Source: Candidatus Thiodiazotropha endolucinida
Lineage (GTDB): Bacteria > Pseudomonadota > Gammaproteobacteria > Chromatiales > Chromatiaceae
Direction: 5' to 3'
DNA: 64,000 bases
NCBI RefSeq assembly: GCF_001715975.1
Contig: NZ_MARB01000001.1
Coordinates: 186,001 to 250,000 of the forward strand
Shown here: positions 1 through 7,905 of the stretch, piece by piece
Layout: each line of letters opens with the position of its first letter
Numbering within the stretch: the first letter of the stretch is position 1
Translations under genes and position numbers: made by a program
Notes under the pieces: generated by a model
Told to the model about the DNA's origin: nothing
Database searches by the model: none
What the model saw: the letters and a program-made list of their open reading frames with translations, nothing else

Positions 1-1
1 C

Positions 2-739
2 AAGAACCAGCGCCAGTGGCGTGCCAAACCCTTGAGTGAAAAATCGATCCTGGCTTTCAGGGAGAATCTCGACGGTTCCGGTATCTCTCCCAGGCATGTA
101 CTGCCCCATGACAGCTATCTGATCAATCTGGGGCACCCCGAAACGGAGGGGCTGGAAAAATCGCGAGCGGCCTTTCTGGATGAGATGCAGCGTTGTGAGC
201 AGCTTGGTCTGTCGTTGCTTAATTTTCATCCCGGCGCAACCCTGAGGAAGATCGGCGAGGAGGAGAGCCTGCAACGGGTTGCCGATTCGATCAACCTGGT
301 GCTTGAGCAGACCCGCGGGGTGACTGCGGTGATAGAAAACACGGCAGGGCAGGGAAGTACCCTGGGATATCGCTTCGAACACCTGGCGGCGATCATCGAT
401 GCAATTAAAGACAAAAGCCGGGTTGGTGTCTGTCTCGATACCTGTCATACCTTTGTGGCTGGCTACGACCTTAGAACCGGAGAGGCCTGCGACAAGACTT
501 TTGCCGAGTTCGATCAAGTTGTCGGTTTTCAATATCTACGTGGTATGCACCTCAACGACAGCAAGCCCGACTTGGGTGCCAGGGTCGATCGCCACCACAG
601 TCTGGGACAGGGTAAGCTCGGTTGGGAGGTTTTCCGTTATATCATGCACGATGCGCGCTTTGACGACATACCGTTGGTATTGGAGACCATTGACGATACC
701 CTTTGGAAAGAGGAGATTGCCGCCCTCTATGCGATTTGA
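2..739 (+). CDS. nfo: Endonuclease IV (AP endonuclease), 5'-truncated by window edge
   Basis: Cleaves DNA 5' of abasic sites in base-excision repair. The open frame runs in from base 2 (beginning [15 protein letters not shown]), so the TTG at 32 is only an internal codon and the true start lies outside the window. Family landmarks are visible: [13 protein letters not shown], the metal-binding [28 protein letters not shown] and MHLNDSK. The visible part covers roughly residues 35-280 of a protein that is usually about 280 aa, so only the N-terminus is missing. It is followed on the same strand, 55 bp later, by an unrelated sensor kinase. Confidence 0.95.
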   Translation, partial: KNQRQWRAKPLSEKSILAFRENLDGSGISPRHVLPHDSYLINLGHPETEGLEKSRAAFLDEMQRCEQLGLSLLNFHPGATLRKIGEEESLQRVADSINLVLEQTRGVTAVIENTAGQGSTLGYRFEHLAAIIDAIKDKSRVGVCLDTCHTFVAGYDLRTGEACDKTFAEFDQVVGFQYLRGMHLNDSKPDLGARVDRHHSLGQGKLGWEVFRYIMHDARFDDIPLVLETIDDTLWKEEIAALYAI

Positions 740-794
740 TTCTTCATTATATCTGTCCCTTGTCAGCGAAATGGAATTCACATACCCTCACTGA

Positions 795-2957
795 ATGGCG
801 ATTCATCAGCATAACCACAAATTATGGCTGTTTATTCTCATTATTCTGTCACTCTGCGTCACACCGCTGAAGGCCGACTCCGAAGTGGTGCGCATTGGGG
901 TGTTGAGTCACCGTGGCGATCAAGCCACCTTGAGAATGTGGGGACCTACCGCTGATTTTCTCTCCTATCACATTCCATCCTACGATTTCATCATCAAACC
1001 CCTGAAGTTCGATGAGGTCAATCCCGCCGTGGAGGGGGGGAATATCGATTTTGTCCTGGTCAATCCGGGTATCTATGTCAATCTCGAAGTCAAGTATCGC
1101 GTATCCCGCATCGCCACGCTTTATAACCGGCGCAACGATGTGCCCTACAAAATTTTCGGCGGAGTCATCTTCACCCGGCAGGACCATCCGGAGATCAATA
1201 CCCTGAAAGACCTGCGTGGTTACACCATGATGGCGGTGGATGCCACCTCTTTGGGGGGCTTTCAGATGGCGATGCGAGAGATGGTCGAGAATGGAGTCGA
1301 TCCCTATAGTGATTTGAAGGCATTGCGTTTTGGCGGTATTCACGACCGGGTGGTGATGGCGGTGCGCAATGGCGAAGTTGACATCGGCACCGTGCGTACC
1401 GATATATTGGAACGCATGGCCAGAGCAGGCACGATCAATCTGGATGACTTCCGTATTGTCAATCCACAAACTGTAAAAGAGTTTCCCTTTGCTTTGAGTA
1501 CACGACTCTATCCTGAGTGGCCCTTCAGTAAAGTAGCGCATACTGCAGACAGCCTGGCACAGGACGTGGCGATTGCATTGATGAATATGCCCCATGACCA
1601 TGCAGCGGCTTTGGCTGGTAACTATGCCGGATGGACCATCCCGCTGGACTACCAGCCGGTGCATGATCTGTTCATGACCCTCAAGTTGCCGCCCTACCAG
1701 AATCTGGGCAAGTTCACCTTATCAGATGCAATCAGTCGCTATTGGTACTGGTTTCTGGGCGGGTTGATGATGCTGCTGTTCATGGTCGTCATGACCCTCT
1801 GGGTGATGCGCCTGAATCAGGTGATCAAGAAGGCAAAGGACCGCCTGGAGATGCAGCACGAACTGATTCTCGATTCGGTGGCGGACGGTATTTACGGTGT
1901 CGACCTGCATGGCCGTTCCACCTTTTTCAATAGGGCGGCGGAGCGGATTACCGGTTGGAAGGCTGTCGATGTCATTGGGCGCAATCAGCATGAGATTCTC
2001 CATCATACCCATGCGGACGGATCACCCCATAAGGCGGAGGAGTGTCCGGTCTACCAAACCTTCCGTGAAAACCAGGCCCGCTATGTCTCCGACGATATTT
2101 TCTGGCGTAAAGACGGCAACAGTTTTCCGGTGGAGTACAGCAGCACGCCGATCTGGGATGACAGCGGCAAAACAGTGGGGAGCGTGGTGGTGTTTCGTGA
2201 TACCACACGGCGTAAACGGGCAGAGGAGGAGGCGCGCCAGCATCAGATTGAGCTGGCCAGGGCGGGACGTCTCAGTACCCTGGGGGAGATGGCTTCGGGC
2301 ATCGCCCATGAACTCAACCAGCCTCTGACAGCGATCTCGACTAACGCCCAGGCGAGTATTCGCATCCTCGAGTCCGATAGCTCGAATGTCGATGTCTGCG
2401 TCGACGTGATGGAGCGTATCGCCTCTCAGGCTGATCGTGCAGGTGAGATCATTCGTCAACTGCGACGACTTGTCCGCAAAGAGCCGTTGGAGCGCACCGA
2501 GGGTGATGTGAACGACCTGGTGAATGCGGTGGCGGTGTTGATCTGGCCCGATATCAGAAGGGAATCGGTTAGATTGGAACTCGATCTGGAAGAATCCCTG
2601 CCTTCGATTCCACTGCAACCGATACAGATTGAACAGGTGATCCTGAACCTGGCGCGTAATGCCATCGAATCCCTTTCGGAAAAACGAAGCGGTGAGCGTC
2701 AGCTCTATATCGGTACCCAGAACAAGGGTCATAAATCGATCGCAGTGATCGTTCGTGATAACGGACCCGGGGTGAATCCGGAGCTGGCTAATACCCTGTT
2801 CGACCCCTTCGTGACAGGAAAGCCGCAGGGGATGGGTTTAGGTCTTTCCATCAGCTACGGGATCATCGAGGCGCACGGTGGTAAACTCTCACTCAATCCG
2901 GCCTTCCAGGAGGGTGCCGAGTTTAACTTCTACCTGCCATTTGCGGAGGCGAGCTAA
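795..2957 (+). CDS. Sensor histidine kinase with periplasmic PhnD-like domain (TtrS-like)
   Basis: The 720-aa kinase has a signal or anchor segment (residues about 8-27), then a periplasmic PhnD/TtrS-type phosphonate-binding-like domain (about 33-300). A transmembrane helix at about 315-340 is followed by a PAS domain (about 355-475), a HisKA domain with phospho-acceptor motif GIAHELNQPL, and a HATPase_c domain (NLARNAIES, DNGPGV, GMGLGLS). TtrS of the tetrathionate two-component system has this architecture. The position beside soxB makes a sulfur oxyanion ligand plausible, but that is inference. Its TAA overlaps the ATG of the response regulator, so the pair is translationally coupled. Confidence 0.88.
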   Translation: MAIHQHNHKLWLFILIILSLCVTPLKADSEVVRIGVLSHRGDQATLRMWGPTADFLSYHIPSYDFIIKPLKFDEVNPAVEGGNIDFVLVNPGIYVNLEVKYRVSRIATLYNRRNDVPYKIFGGVIFTRQDHPEINTLKDLRGYTMMAVDATSLGGFQMAMREMVENGVDPYSDLKALRFGGIHDRVVMAVRNGEVDIGTVRTDILERMARAGTINLDDFRIVNPQTVKEFPFALSTRLYPEWPFSKVAHTADSLAQDVAIALMNMPHDHAAALAGNYAGWTIPLDYQPVHDLFMTLKLPPYQNLGKFTLSDAISRYWYWFLGGLMMLLFMVVMTLWVMRLNQVIKKAKDRLEMQHELILDSVADGIYGVDLHGRSTFFNRAAERITGWKAVDVIGRNQHEILHHTHADGSPHKAEECPVYQTFRENQARYVSDDIFWRKDGNSFPVEYSSTPIWDDSGKTVGSVVVFRDTTRRKRAEEEARQHQIELARAGRLSTLGEMASGIAHELNQPLTAISTNAQASIRILESDSSNVDVCVDVMERIASQADRAGEIIRQLRRLVRKEPLERTEGDVNDLVNAVAVLIWPDIRRESVRLELDLEESLPSIPLQPIQIEQVILNLARNAIESLSEKRSGERQLYIGTQNKGHKSIAVIVRDNGPGVNPELANTLFDPFVTGKPQGMGLGLSISYGIIEAHGGKLSLNPAFQEGAEFNFYLPFAEAS

Positions 2958-3571
2958 TGGAGCAGTTAAAGCCGACAGTATTCGTCGTTGATGATGACGA
3001 GGAGGTGCGTGGCGCGCTGAAACTGCTGTTCGAATCGGTTGGCCTGCCTGTTGTCTGCTACCCTTCGGCGGGCGACTATCTTGAACAGTTCGATGAGTCT
3101 CTGCCGGGGTGTCTGGTTGTGGATATCCGCATGCCGGGTATGAGCGGACTCGATATGCAGGAGAAGCTTGCCGAGCGTCCCATCCATCCGCCGGTGATCA
3201 TCATCACCGGGCATGGGGACGTGCCGATGGCGGTACGCGCGGTCCAGGCCGGTGCGGTGGACTTTATCGAGAAACCCTTCCGCGACCAGATTCTGCTCGA
3301 CAGTGTACATCGCGCCATCGAGAAGGATGCGGAGCGGCGTGGTGAAGCCTCCCGTCTGTCGGAGATACGCGAACATCTGGATCAGCTCACACCACGGGAG
3401 AGAGAGGTCCTTGATCTGGTTATCGGCGGTATGCGTAACAAGAACATCTCCGAACAACTCGGTATCACCCTTTCCACCGTTGAGGCCCACCGTTCCAGGG
3501 TCATGGAGAAGATGCAGGCCGATTCGCTGTCCCATTTGATGCGTATGATGCTTACCCTTGAAAAGGATTAA
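2957..3571 (+). CDS. FixJ/TtrR-family response regulator
   Basis: Cytoplasmic transcription factor of 204 aa. The N-terminal receiver has the acidic pair VVDDDE, phospho-acceptor Asp in VVDIRMPGMSG, and the conserved Thr and Lys regions (IIITGHG, IEKPF). A LuxR/FixJ helix-turn-helix follows (LTPREREVLDLVIGGMRNK, STVEAHRSRVMEKM). It overlaps the upstream kinase gene by one base, so the two form a pair. The nearest downstream gene is soxB, 320 bp away. The three CGGTA-containing repeats in that gap are possible targets, though nothing in the sequence proves the regulatory link. Confidence 0.9.
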   Translation: MEQLKPTVFVVDDDEEVRGALKLLFESVGLPVVCYPSAGDYLEQFDESLPGCLVVDIRMPGMSGLDMQEKLAERPIHPPVIIITGHGDVPMAVRAVQAGAVDFIEKPFRDQILLDSVHRAIEKDAERRGEASRLSEIREHLDQLTPREREVLDLVIGGMRNKNISEQLGITLSTVEAHRSRVMEKMQADSLSHLMRMMLTLEKD

Positions 3572-3639
3572 GGAAAACCATAACCAACACTCGCGTATGT
3601 CGGGATTTTAATGCTCCCACAAAGAGTTACATAATAAAG

Positions 3640-3744
3640 TATCCCCATACCATGCCCGGAGCAGCTTAATGGGGATAGGCCAGCTGGATGGCTGGAAGGT
3701 TGATAAGAAACAGGCGCCTTCCGGTGATTCAGCTGGTATTTTTT
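3640..3744 (+). terminator. Structured RNA element, probable terminator of the two-component operon
   Basis: Two consecutive stems are directly visible. TATCCCC (3640-3646) pairs with GGGGATA (3671-3677). CCAGCTG (3680-3686) pairs with CAGCTGG (3730-3736) and encloses a nested GGAAGG/CCTTCC stem (3694-3699 with 3717-3722). The last arm is followed by TATTTTTT. This suits a rho-independent terminator behind the response regulator, but the two-stem layout is more elaborate than needed. A cis-acting leader upstream of soxB is an alternative. It does not match any riboswitch consensus I know. Confidence 0.5.
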
Positions 3745-3761
3745 ACACCTTAGAAATTCTT

Positions 3762-3799
3762 GTTACCGGGGCCAAGCCAATACGGTAACCCACCGGTAA
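3762..3799 (+). promoter_or_regulatory. Overlapping inverted repeats upstream of soxB (candidate operator)
   Basis: GTTACCG (3762-3768) is the exact reverse complement of CGGTAAC (3783-3789). The overlapping TTACCGG (3763-3769) is the exact reverse complement of CCGGTAA (3793-3799). The two pairings exclude each other as RNA hairpins, or read as clustered half-sites in DNA. They lie about 90 bp before the soxB ATG, where a regulator would bind. No binding protein can be named from the sequence. Confidence 0.4.
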
Positions 3800-3890
3800 A
3801 CGAACTTAATAAAAAATAGTCTGAGAACCCTACCGAGAGGTATCAGGCGGTTTGATATGATCCGGTATCCAATAACTGGAGGATGAGAGA

Positions 3891-5666
3891 ATGAGTATTT
3901 CGAGACGCGAATTTCTTCGCCTGATGGGCCTGGCGGGTGCTGCCGGTATGATGCCTTCATCCGTCTTCGCAGCCAAAAAGCTGCCGGCCGATCTCTATGA
4001 GGTGCCGAAGTTCGGCAATCTGTCACTGCTGCATATCACAGATACCCATGCCCAGTTGAATCCGATCTACTTTCGCGAACCGAATGTCAACCTGGGAATC
4101 GGCTACGCCTTCAATAAGGCGCCCCATCTGGTGGGCAAGCGTCTCCTAGACCATTTTGGCGTCGCACCCGGCAGCATCGAGGCCCACGCCTTCAGCTATC
4201 TCGATTTCGATGCCGCAGCGGGTAAGTACGGCAAGGTTGGCGGATTTGCCCACCTCAAGACCCTGATACAGCGTATCCGTGACGACAGGGGTCCCGGCAA
4301 CAGCCTGCTACTCGACGGGGGAGACACCTGGCAGGGTTCAGGTACCGCCTATTGGACCCGCGGCAAAGACATGGTAGGTGCCTGTAACCGGCTCGGTGTC
4401 GATGTCATGACCGGACATTGGGAGTTCACCTACCTCGACGAAGAGGTGATCTCCAACATCGCCGACTTCAAGGGTGATTTCGTGGCCCAGAATGTGATGG
4501 TCCGCGAAGAGGCGCTGTTCGACTATAAATTTTCCGACTTCGACGGCTTCAACGAAGATGAGGGCAACGCCTTCAAGCCCTACGTGATCAAACAGGTGGG
4601 CGGCGCCAGGGTGGCGGTGATCGGCCAGGCCTTCCCCTATACTCCCATCGCCAATCCGCAACGCTTCATCCCCGACTGGACATTCGGTATTCAGGACGAG
4701 CTGATGCAGGGCGTGGTGGATACGGTGCGCGAGAATGAGAAACCCGATGTGGTGGTGGTGATCTCCCACAATGGCATGGACGTGGATCTGAAGATGGCAT
4801 CCCGGGTCTCCGGCATCGATGTCATCATGGGCGGCCATACCCATGACGGTATGCCGGCGCCAACCGTGGTGAAGAATCCCGGCGGCAAGACCCTGGTTAC
4901 CAACGCCGGCTCCAACGGCAAGTTTCTCGGGGTCATGGATCTCGACGTCCAGGGCGGCAAGGTGCGGGATTTCCGTTATCGCCTGCTACCGATATTCTCC
5001 AATCTGCTGCCGGCGGATAAGGCGATGCAGGCCTACATCGATGAGGTGCGCGCACCCTACAAGGATAAGCTGGAGGAGCAGTTGGCGGTTACGGAAGAGA
5101 CCCTCTATCGCCGCGGTAACTTCAACGGTACCTTCGATCAGGTTATCTGCGATGCCCTGACCACGGTCAATGATGCGCAGATTTCCCTTTCTCCTGGTTT
5201 CCGTTGGGGCACCACAGTACTCCCGGGTCAGAAAATTACCATGGACAACGTCATGGACCAGACCTGTATCACCTATCCTGAGACCTATCGCCGTGAAATG
5301 AAGGGCAGCGACATCAAGGCGATACTCGAGGATGTCAGTGACAACCTGTTCAACAAGGACCCCTACTATCAGCAGGGCGGAGACATGGTGCGGGTCGGTG
5401 GACTCGATTATGTTTGCGAACCCGGCGCCGGTTTCGGTAAGCGCATCTCAAACATGACACTAGATGATGGTACCAAGGTCGAGGCGGATAAGAACTACGT
5501 GGTATCTGGTTGGGCAACCGTTGGCTCCAAGGCTCCCGGCGAGCCCATCTGGGATACGGTAGCGAAATACCTGCGCGATCAGAAGACGGTCAAGCTCAAG
5601 AAAATCAATACACCGAAACTGGTAGGTGTGAAGGATAATCCCGGTCTCGCAGACTATCTTGGATAA
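3891..5666 (+). CDS. soxB: SoxB thiosulfohydrolase
   Basis: Periplasmic di-manganese enzyme of the Sox thiosulfate-oxidation pathway. It hydrolyses sulfate from the sulfane sulfur carried on SoxY. The 591 aa begin with a Tat signal (SRREFLRLMG, Ala-rich h-region, cut near VFAAKK). The metallophosphatase fold follows with metal motifs DTHAQL, LDGGDTWQGSG, GHWEFTY (the SoxB version of GNHEFD), VISHNG and GGHTHDGM, and a C-terminal 5'-nucleotidase domain. Start ATG at 3891 has the ribosome site GGAGG 8 bp upstream. It stands alone: no soxXA or soxYZ genes are adjacent, as is common in sulfur oxidisers that also use the Dsr route. Confidence 0.96.
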   Translation: MSISRREFLRLMGLAGAAGMMPSSVFAAKKLPADLYEVPKFGNLSLLHITDTHAQLNPIYFREPNVNLGIGYAFNKAPHLVGKRLLDHFGVAPGSIEAHAFSYLDFDAAAGKYGKVGGFAHLKTLIQRIRDDRGPGNSLLLDGGDTWQGSGTAYWTRGKDMVGACNRLGVDVMTGHWEFTYLDEEVISNIADFKGDFVAQNVMVREEALFDYKFSDFDGFNEDEGNAFKPYVIKQVGGARVAVIGQAFPYTPIANPQRFIPDWTFGIQDELMQGVVDTVRENEKPDVVVVISHNGMDVDLKMASRVSGIDVIMGGHTHDGMPAPTVVKNPGGKTLVTNAGSNGKFLGVMDLDVQGGKVRDFRYRLLPIFSNLLPADKAMQAYIDEVRAPYKDKLEEQLAVTEETLYRRGNFNGTFDQVICDALTTVNDAQISLSPGFRWGTTVLPGQKITMDNVMDQTCITYPETYRREMKGSDIKAILEDVSDNLFNKDPYYQQGGDMVRVGGLDYVCEPGAGFGKRISNMTLDDGTKVEADKNYVVSGWATVGSKAPGEPIWDTVAKYLRDQKTVKLKKINTPKLVGVKDNPGLADYLG

Positions 5667-5702
5667 AGAGTCCGTAAATGAGCGCAAATATTTATTCTAT
5701 GC

Positions 5703-5787
5703 GTAGAGTGCGGCTTGCCGCACCAACAAACATGCATCAGCACGTGTGTATCTATTTGGATTGACGGTGCGGCAAGCCGCACCCTAC
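5703..5787. repeat. Paired REP elements in inverted orientation (BIME-like)
   Basis: A 22-bp unit with a GTAG head and a near-palindromic GC-rich body (GTAGAGTGCGGCTTGCCGCA and two more bases) occupies 5703-5724. The same unit, with G for A at position 5, lies on the opposite strand at 5766-5787. A GTAG head followed by an imperfect palindrome, in head-facing pairs, is typical of REP/BIME elements mobilised by REP-associated tyrosine transposases. No such transposase gene is in this window. The pair sits just after soxB, where the transcript could form a long hairpin. Confidence 0.7.
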
Positions 5788-5838
5788 ATAACTGGTTAAA
5801 AGCGGAACCGGTCAAGTGGGTAATGCGTGTAAGGAGGT

Positions 5839-6015
5839 CGCGAATGGAGGCTAATCACTGCTAATAAACGCAAATTGATATATCGATTGTTTTGTTCTCC
5901 ATAGAAATGAGCCAATCGATTGCCTATTAAGCAAGTCGGATCAATCAAGAGATATAAAGCCTCTATGTACAGTTTTATATTTGCATTAATTTGCGGTGAT
6001 TGGCGTCCATTCGCG
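5839..6015. repeat. MITE-like element with 37-bp imperfect terminal inverted repeats
   Basis: The arm at 5839-5875 (starting CGCGAATGGAGGCTAATC) and the reverse complement of 5979-6015 match at about 30 of 37 positions. They enclose about 100 AT-rich bases with no coding potential. Such a structure suggests a small non-autonomous mobile element or a dispersed hairpin repeat. The right arm ends only 12 bp before the GTG start of the next gene, so it may supply or disturb that gene's leader. No target-site duplication is obvious. Confidence 0.45.
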
Positions 6016-6027
6016 GCTTAGACGATT

Positions 6028-6609
6028 GTGGTTAAAGAGTTAATTAGCGGATTGGCGGTAGCGGTAACCTTTATCGCCTTCTTTCCCTACATACACTCCA
6101 TATTGACAGGGCGGACAAAGCCCCATGTCTTCTCCTGGGTGATCTGGGGAAGTACCACCTTCATTGTGTTTCTGGCGCAGTTGGAAGATGGCGGCGGGGC
6201 AGGGGCCTGGCCAATCGGTATATCCGGATTGATCACGCTCTATATCGCCTTACTTGCCTATCGAAAAAAGGCGGGTATCACAATCACCAATCTGGATTGG
6301 GCCTTTTTCACGGCAGCCATGGCTTCCATACCAATCTGGTACTTCACATCGGATCCGACCTGGGCCGTCATCCTGTTGACGACCATCGATGTGATCGGGT
6401 TCGGACCGACCATTAGAAAAGCCTTCGCCCACCCTTACGATGAGGACTTGAAGTTTTTTGCCTTATTCGCGTTGCGAAATCTGCTGGTAGTGATGGCGCT
6501 AGAACGCTATACCATAGCAACAATGCTCTTTCCTGCGGTGATTGCGACTGTATGCTTGTTTTTTATCGTGTTGATCGTCTATAAGAGACGAACCATTCGA
6601 TTGGGATAG
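6028..6609 (+). CDS. Multi-pass membrane protein of unknown function (PQ-loop-like)
   Basis: The 193-aa protein has about six hydrophobic helices and few polar loops. Its opening (FFPYIHSILTGRTKPHVFSWVIWG) resembles the Pro-Gln/Pro-Tyr helices of PQ-loop and SWEET-like transporters, but I cannot assign a substrate. The start is a GTG at 6028 with no good ribosome site, immediately after the right arm of the inverted-repeat element. The real start could therefore differ. It is monocistronic, and the next genes lie on the other strand. Confidence 0.7.
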   Translation: MVKELISGLAVAVTFIAFFPYIHSILTGRTKPHVFSWVIWGSTTFIVFLAQLEDGGGAGAWPIGISGLITLYIALLAYRKKAGITITNLDWAFFTAAMASIPIWYFTSDPTWAVILLTTIDVIGFGPTIRKAFAHPYDEDLKFFALFALRNLLVVMALERYTIATMLFPAVIATVCLFFIVLIVYKRRTIRLG

Positions 6610-6730
6610 TGTTATCAACTCCTGGATAGTAATAGACTTTTCCATTATTAAGGGTAGTGTAAAAAAATTACTGGTTCAGGGTGTGCTGCGATTATTGCCA
6701 ACCACTTCTGATGAGACATCACCTTGCATA

Positions 6731-7096
6731 CTATTCACAATCATCGGTAGATGACGGAGATTCCTCGGAAAACACCGCCGGTTCAAGAATAATCTCTATT
6801 GAAGTGCTCTCTTGCTGTACAACAATCCCCCTGTTCCAGCTAGTTGTATAGTCAAATTTGAAGGCGCCAACATCATAGGTTCCCGGTTCTACCGCAAACT
6901 GAAATGCACCTTTCTTGTTGGTATAGTCGCGATTTTCGATGACCCCGTTATCGGTGTTCACCAGCATCACTTCAACATCCGAAAGCGCAGTCGACTCCTC
7001 GAACACAAAACCCGATAGGGTGACGGCGAGGATAGAGCCGTGCCAGCAGATGCATAACAGCAGGGTTAGGGTCCATCGAAAATAGTGTCTCGTCAT
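6731..7096 (-). CDS. Small secreted protein with carboxypeptidase-regulatory-like fold
   Basis: The 121 aa begin with a cleavable signal peptide (hydrophobic stretch to SILAVT). One beta-sandwich domain follows of the carboxypeptidase-regulatory or SdrD B type: LSGFVFEES, an internal KKGAFQFAVEPGTYDVGAF strand-turn motif, then an acidic C-terminus. Such domains usually act in protein binding or adhesion at the cell surface or periplasm. It is the last gene of the leftward cytochrome operon and starts 5 bp after the pentahaem cytochrome gene. It may be an accessory to that periplasmic system, but no function can be assigned. Confidence 0.7.
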   Translation of the reverse strand: MTRHYFRWTLTLLLCICWHGSILAVTLSGFVFEESTALSDVEVMLVNTDNGVIENRDYTNKKGAFQFAVEPGTYDVGAFKFDYTTSWNRGIVVQQESTSIEIILEPAVFSEESPSSTDDCE

Positions 7097-7101
7097 CTAC
7101 T

Positions 7102-7905
7102 TCACTCCTTGGAGCTATTCGACAGCAACTGCTGTTGATAGGTTTGCAACAGACTATCGCGAATACGGATAAGGTCGCCATCCAGCGCCGGTTGACCGTG
7201 CCACCATTGGTAATCCGGTGACTGATGTCCTACCCCATAGAGGACATTTTTACGGTGTCGGATCAGATTCTGCCGCAGAGCCCGTTGTGTATTGCTCTGA
7301 TCTTCAGCAGCAGTGGTGACCAATCGCTCTCCCTCGCTAACCTTGAGGTCGGCGATCTCCAACTGACGTTCTCCATTGGCTAACTGCTCGCGTACATAGC
7401 GTGGACTATGGCAGCCGGAACATATCCACTGACGCATTTCGGGTCCGCGCTCCTGTGCCATCGTGTCTTGATGGCTGGCATCATGAAAATGGCAGTAGCT
7501 GCAGCCCGGTGAACGGTAGTTACCGCGCTGCAAGGGTTGTCGCCAGCCATGCTCTGTCTCCTCAAGGTGGTTGATGACGCCATGTTTGGATGTGGTATAG
7601 CTGTGGCTGACGGCGCCTTCGTGACAGCCCTTGCAGGTATGATCACTCCTTGCTTTGATGTTCGAATCATCATGCTGATCACCATGGCAGCTAATACATC
7701 CGACGTCATGGGTTATTGCATGACGCCCTGAGTGCCACTGTTCGATCAACTTCGGATTCCGTTCGGTGTGACAGGCGATGCATTCACTATCGATAAACGG
7801 GCCGTTATCAACCTGTGTTTCCGATAATAGGGGAGTCAGCCATAGAGTGAGCATGAACATTATGCACATGCCGACTTTTGCTCGCATGGTCTCTATGCTT
7901 TGCAT
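7102..7905 (-). CDS. Pentahaem c-type cytochrome, paralogue of the neighbouring octahaem protein
   Basis: Exported electron carrier of 267 aa with five haem c motifs (CIACH, CISCH, CKGCH, CSYCH, CSGCH) behind an N-terminal signal or anchor. Two blocks are shared with the octahaem protein encoded upstream: a xxxWxxxRHA element before a CxxCHGxxH haem, and GNYRSPGCSYCH versus GNYKAPTCAYCH. That suggests duplication followed by haem loss. The ATG overlaps the stop of the octahaem gene (TAATG). The likely role is electron transfer to or from that enzyme. Confidence 0.85.
   Translation of the reverse strand: MQSIETMRAKVGMCIMFMLTLWLTPLLSETQVDNGPFIDSECIACHTERNPKLIEQWHSGRHAITHDVGCISCHGDQHDDSNIKARSDHTCKGCHEGAVSHSYTTSKHGVINHLEETEHGWRQPLQRGNYRSPGCSYCHFHDASHQDTMAQERGPEMRQWICSGCHSPRYVREQLANGERQLEIADLKVSEGERLVTTAAEDQSNTQRALRQNLIRHRKNVLYGVGHQSPDYQWWHGQPALDGDLIRIRDSLLQTYQQQLLSNSSKE

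Noticed and set aside
3820-3870. Possible TPP riboswitch (CTGAGA followed by GATCC-like bases) before soxB
   Set aside because: Only the short CTGAGA string fits; the remaining conserved core and stems are missing.
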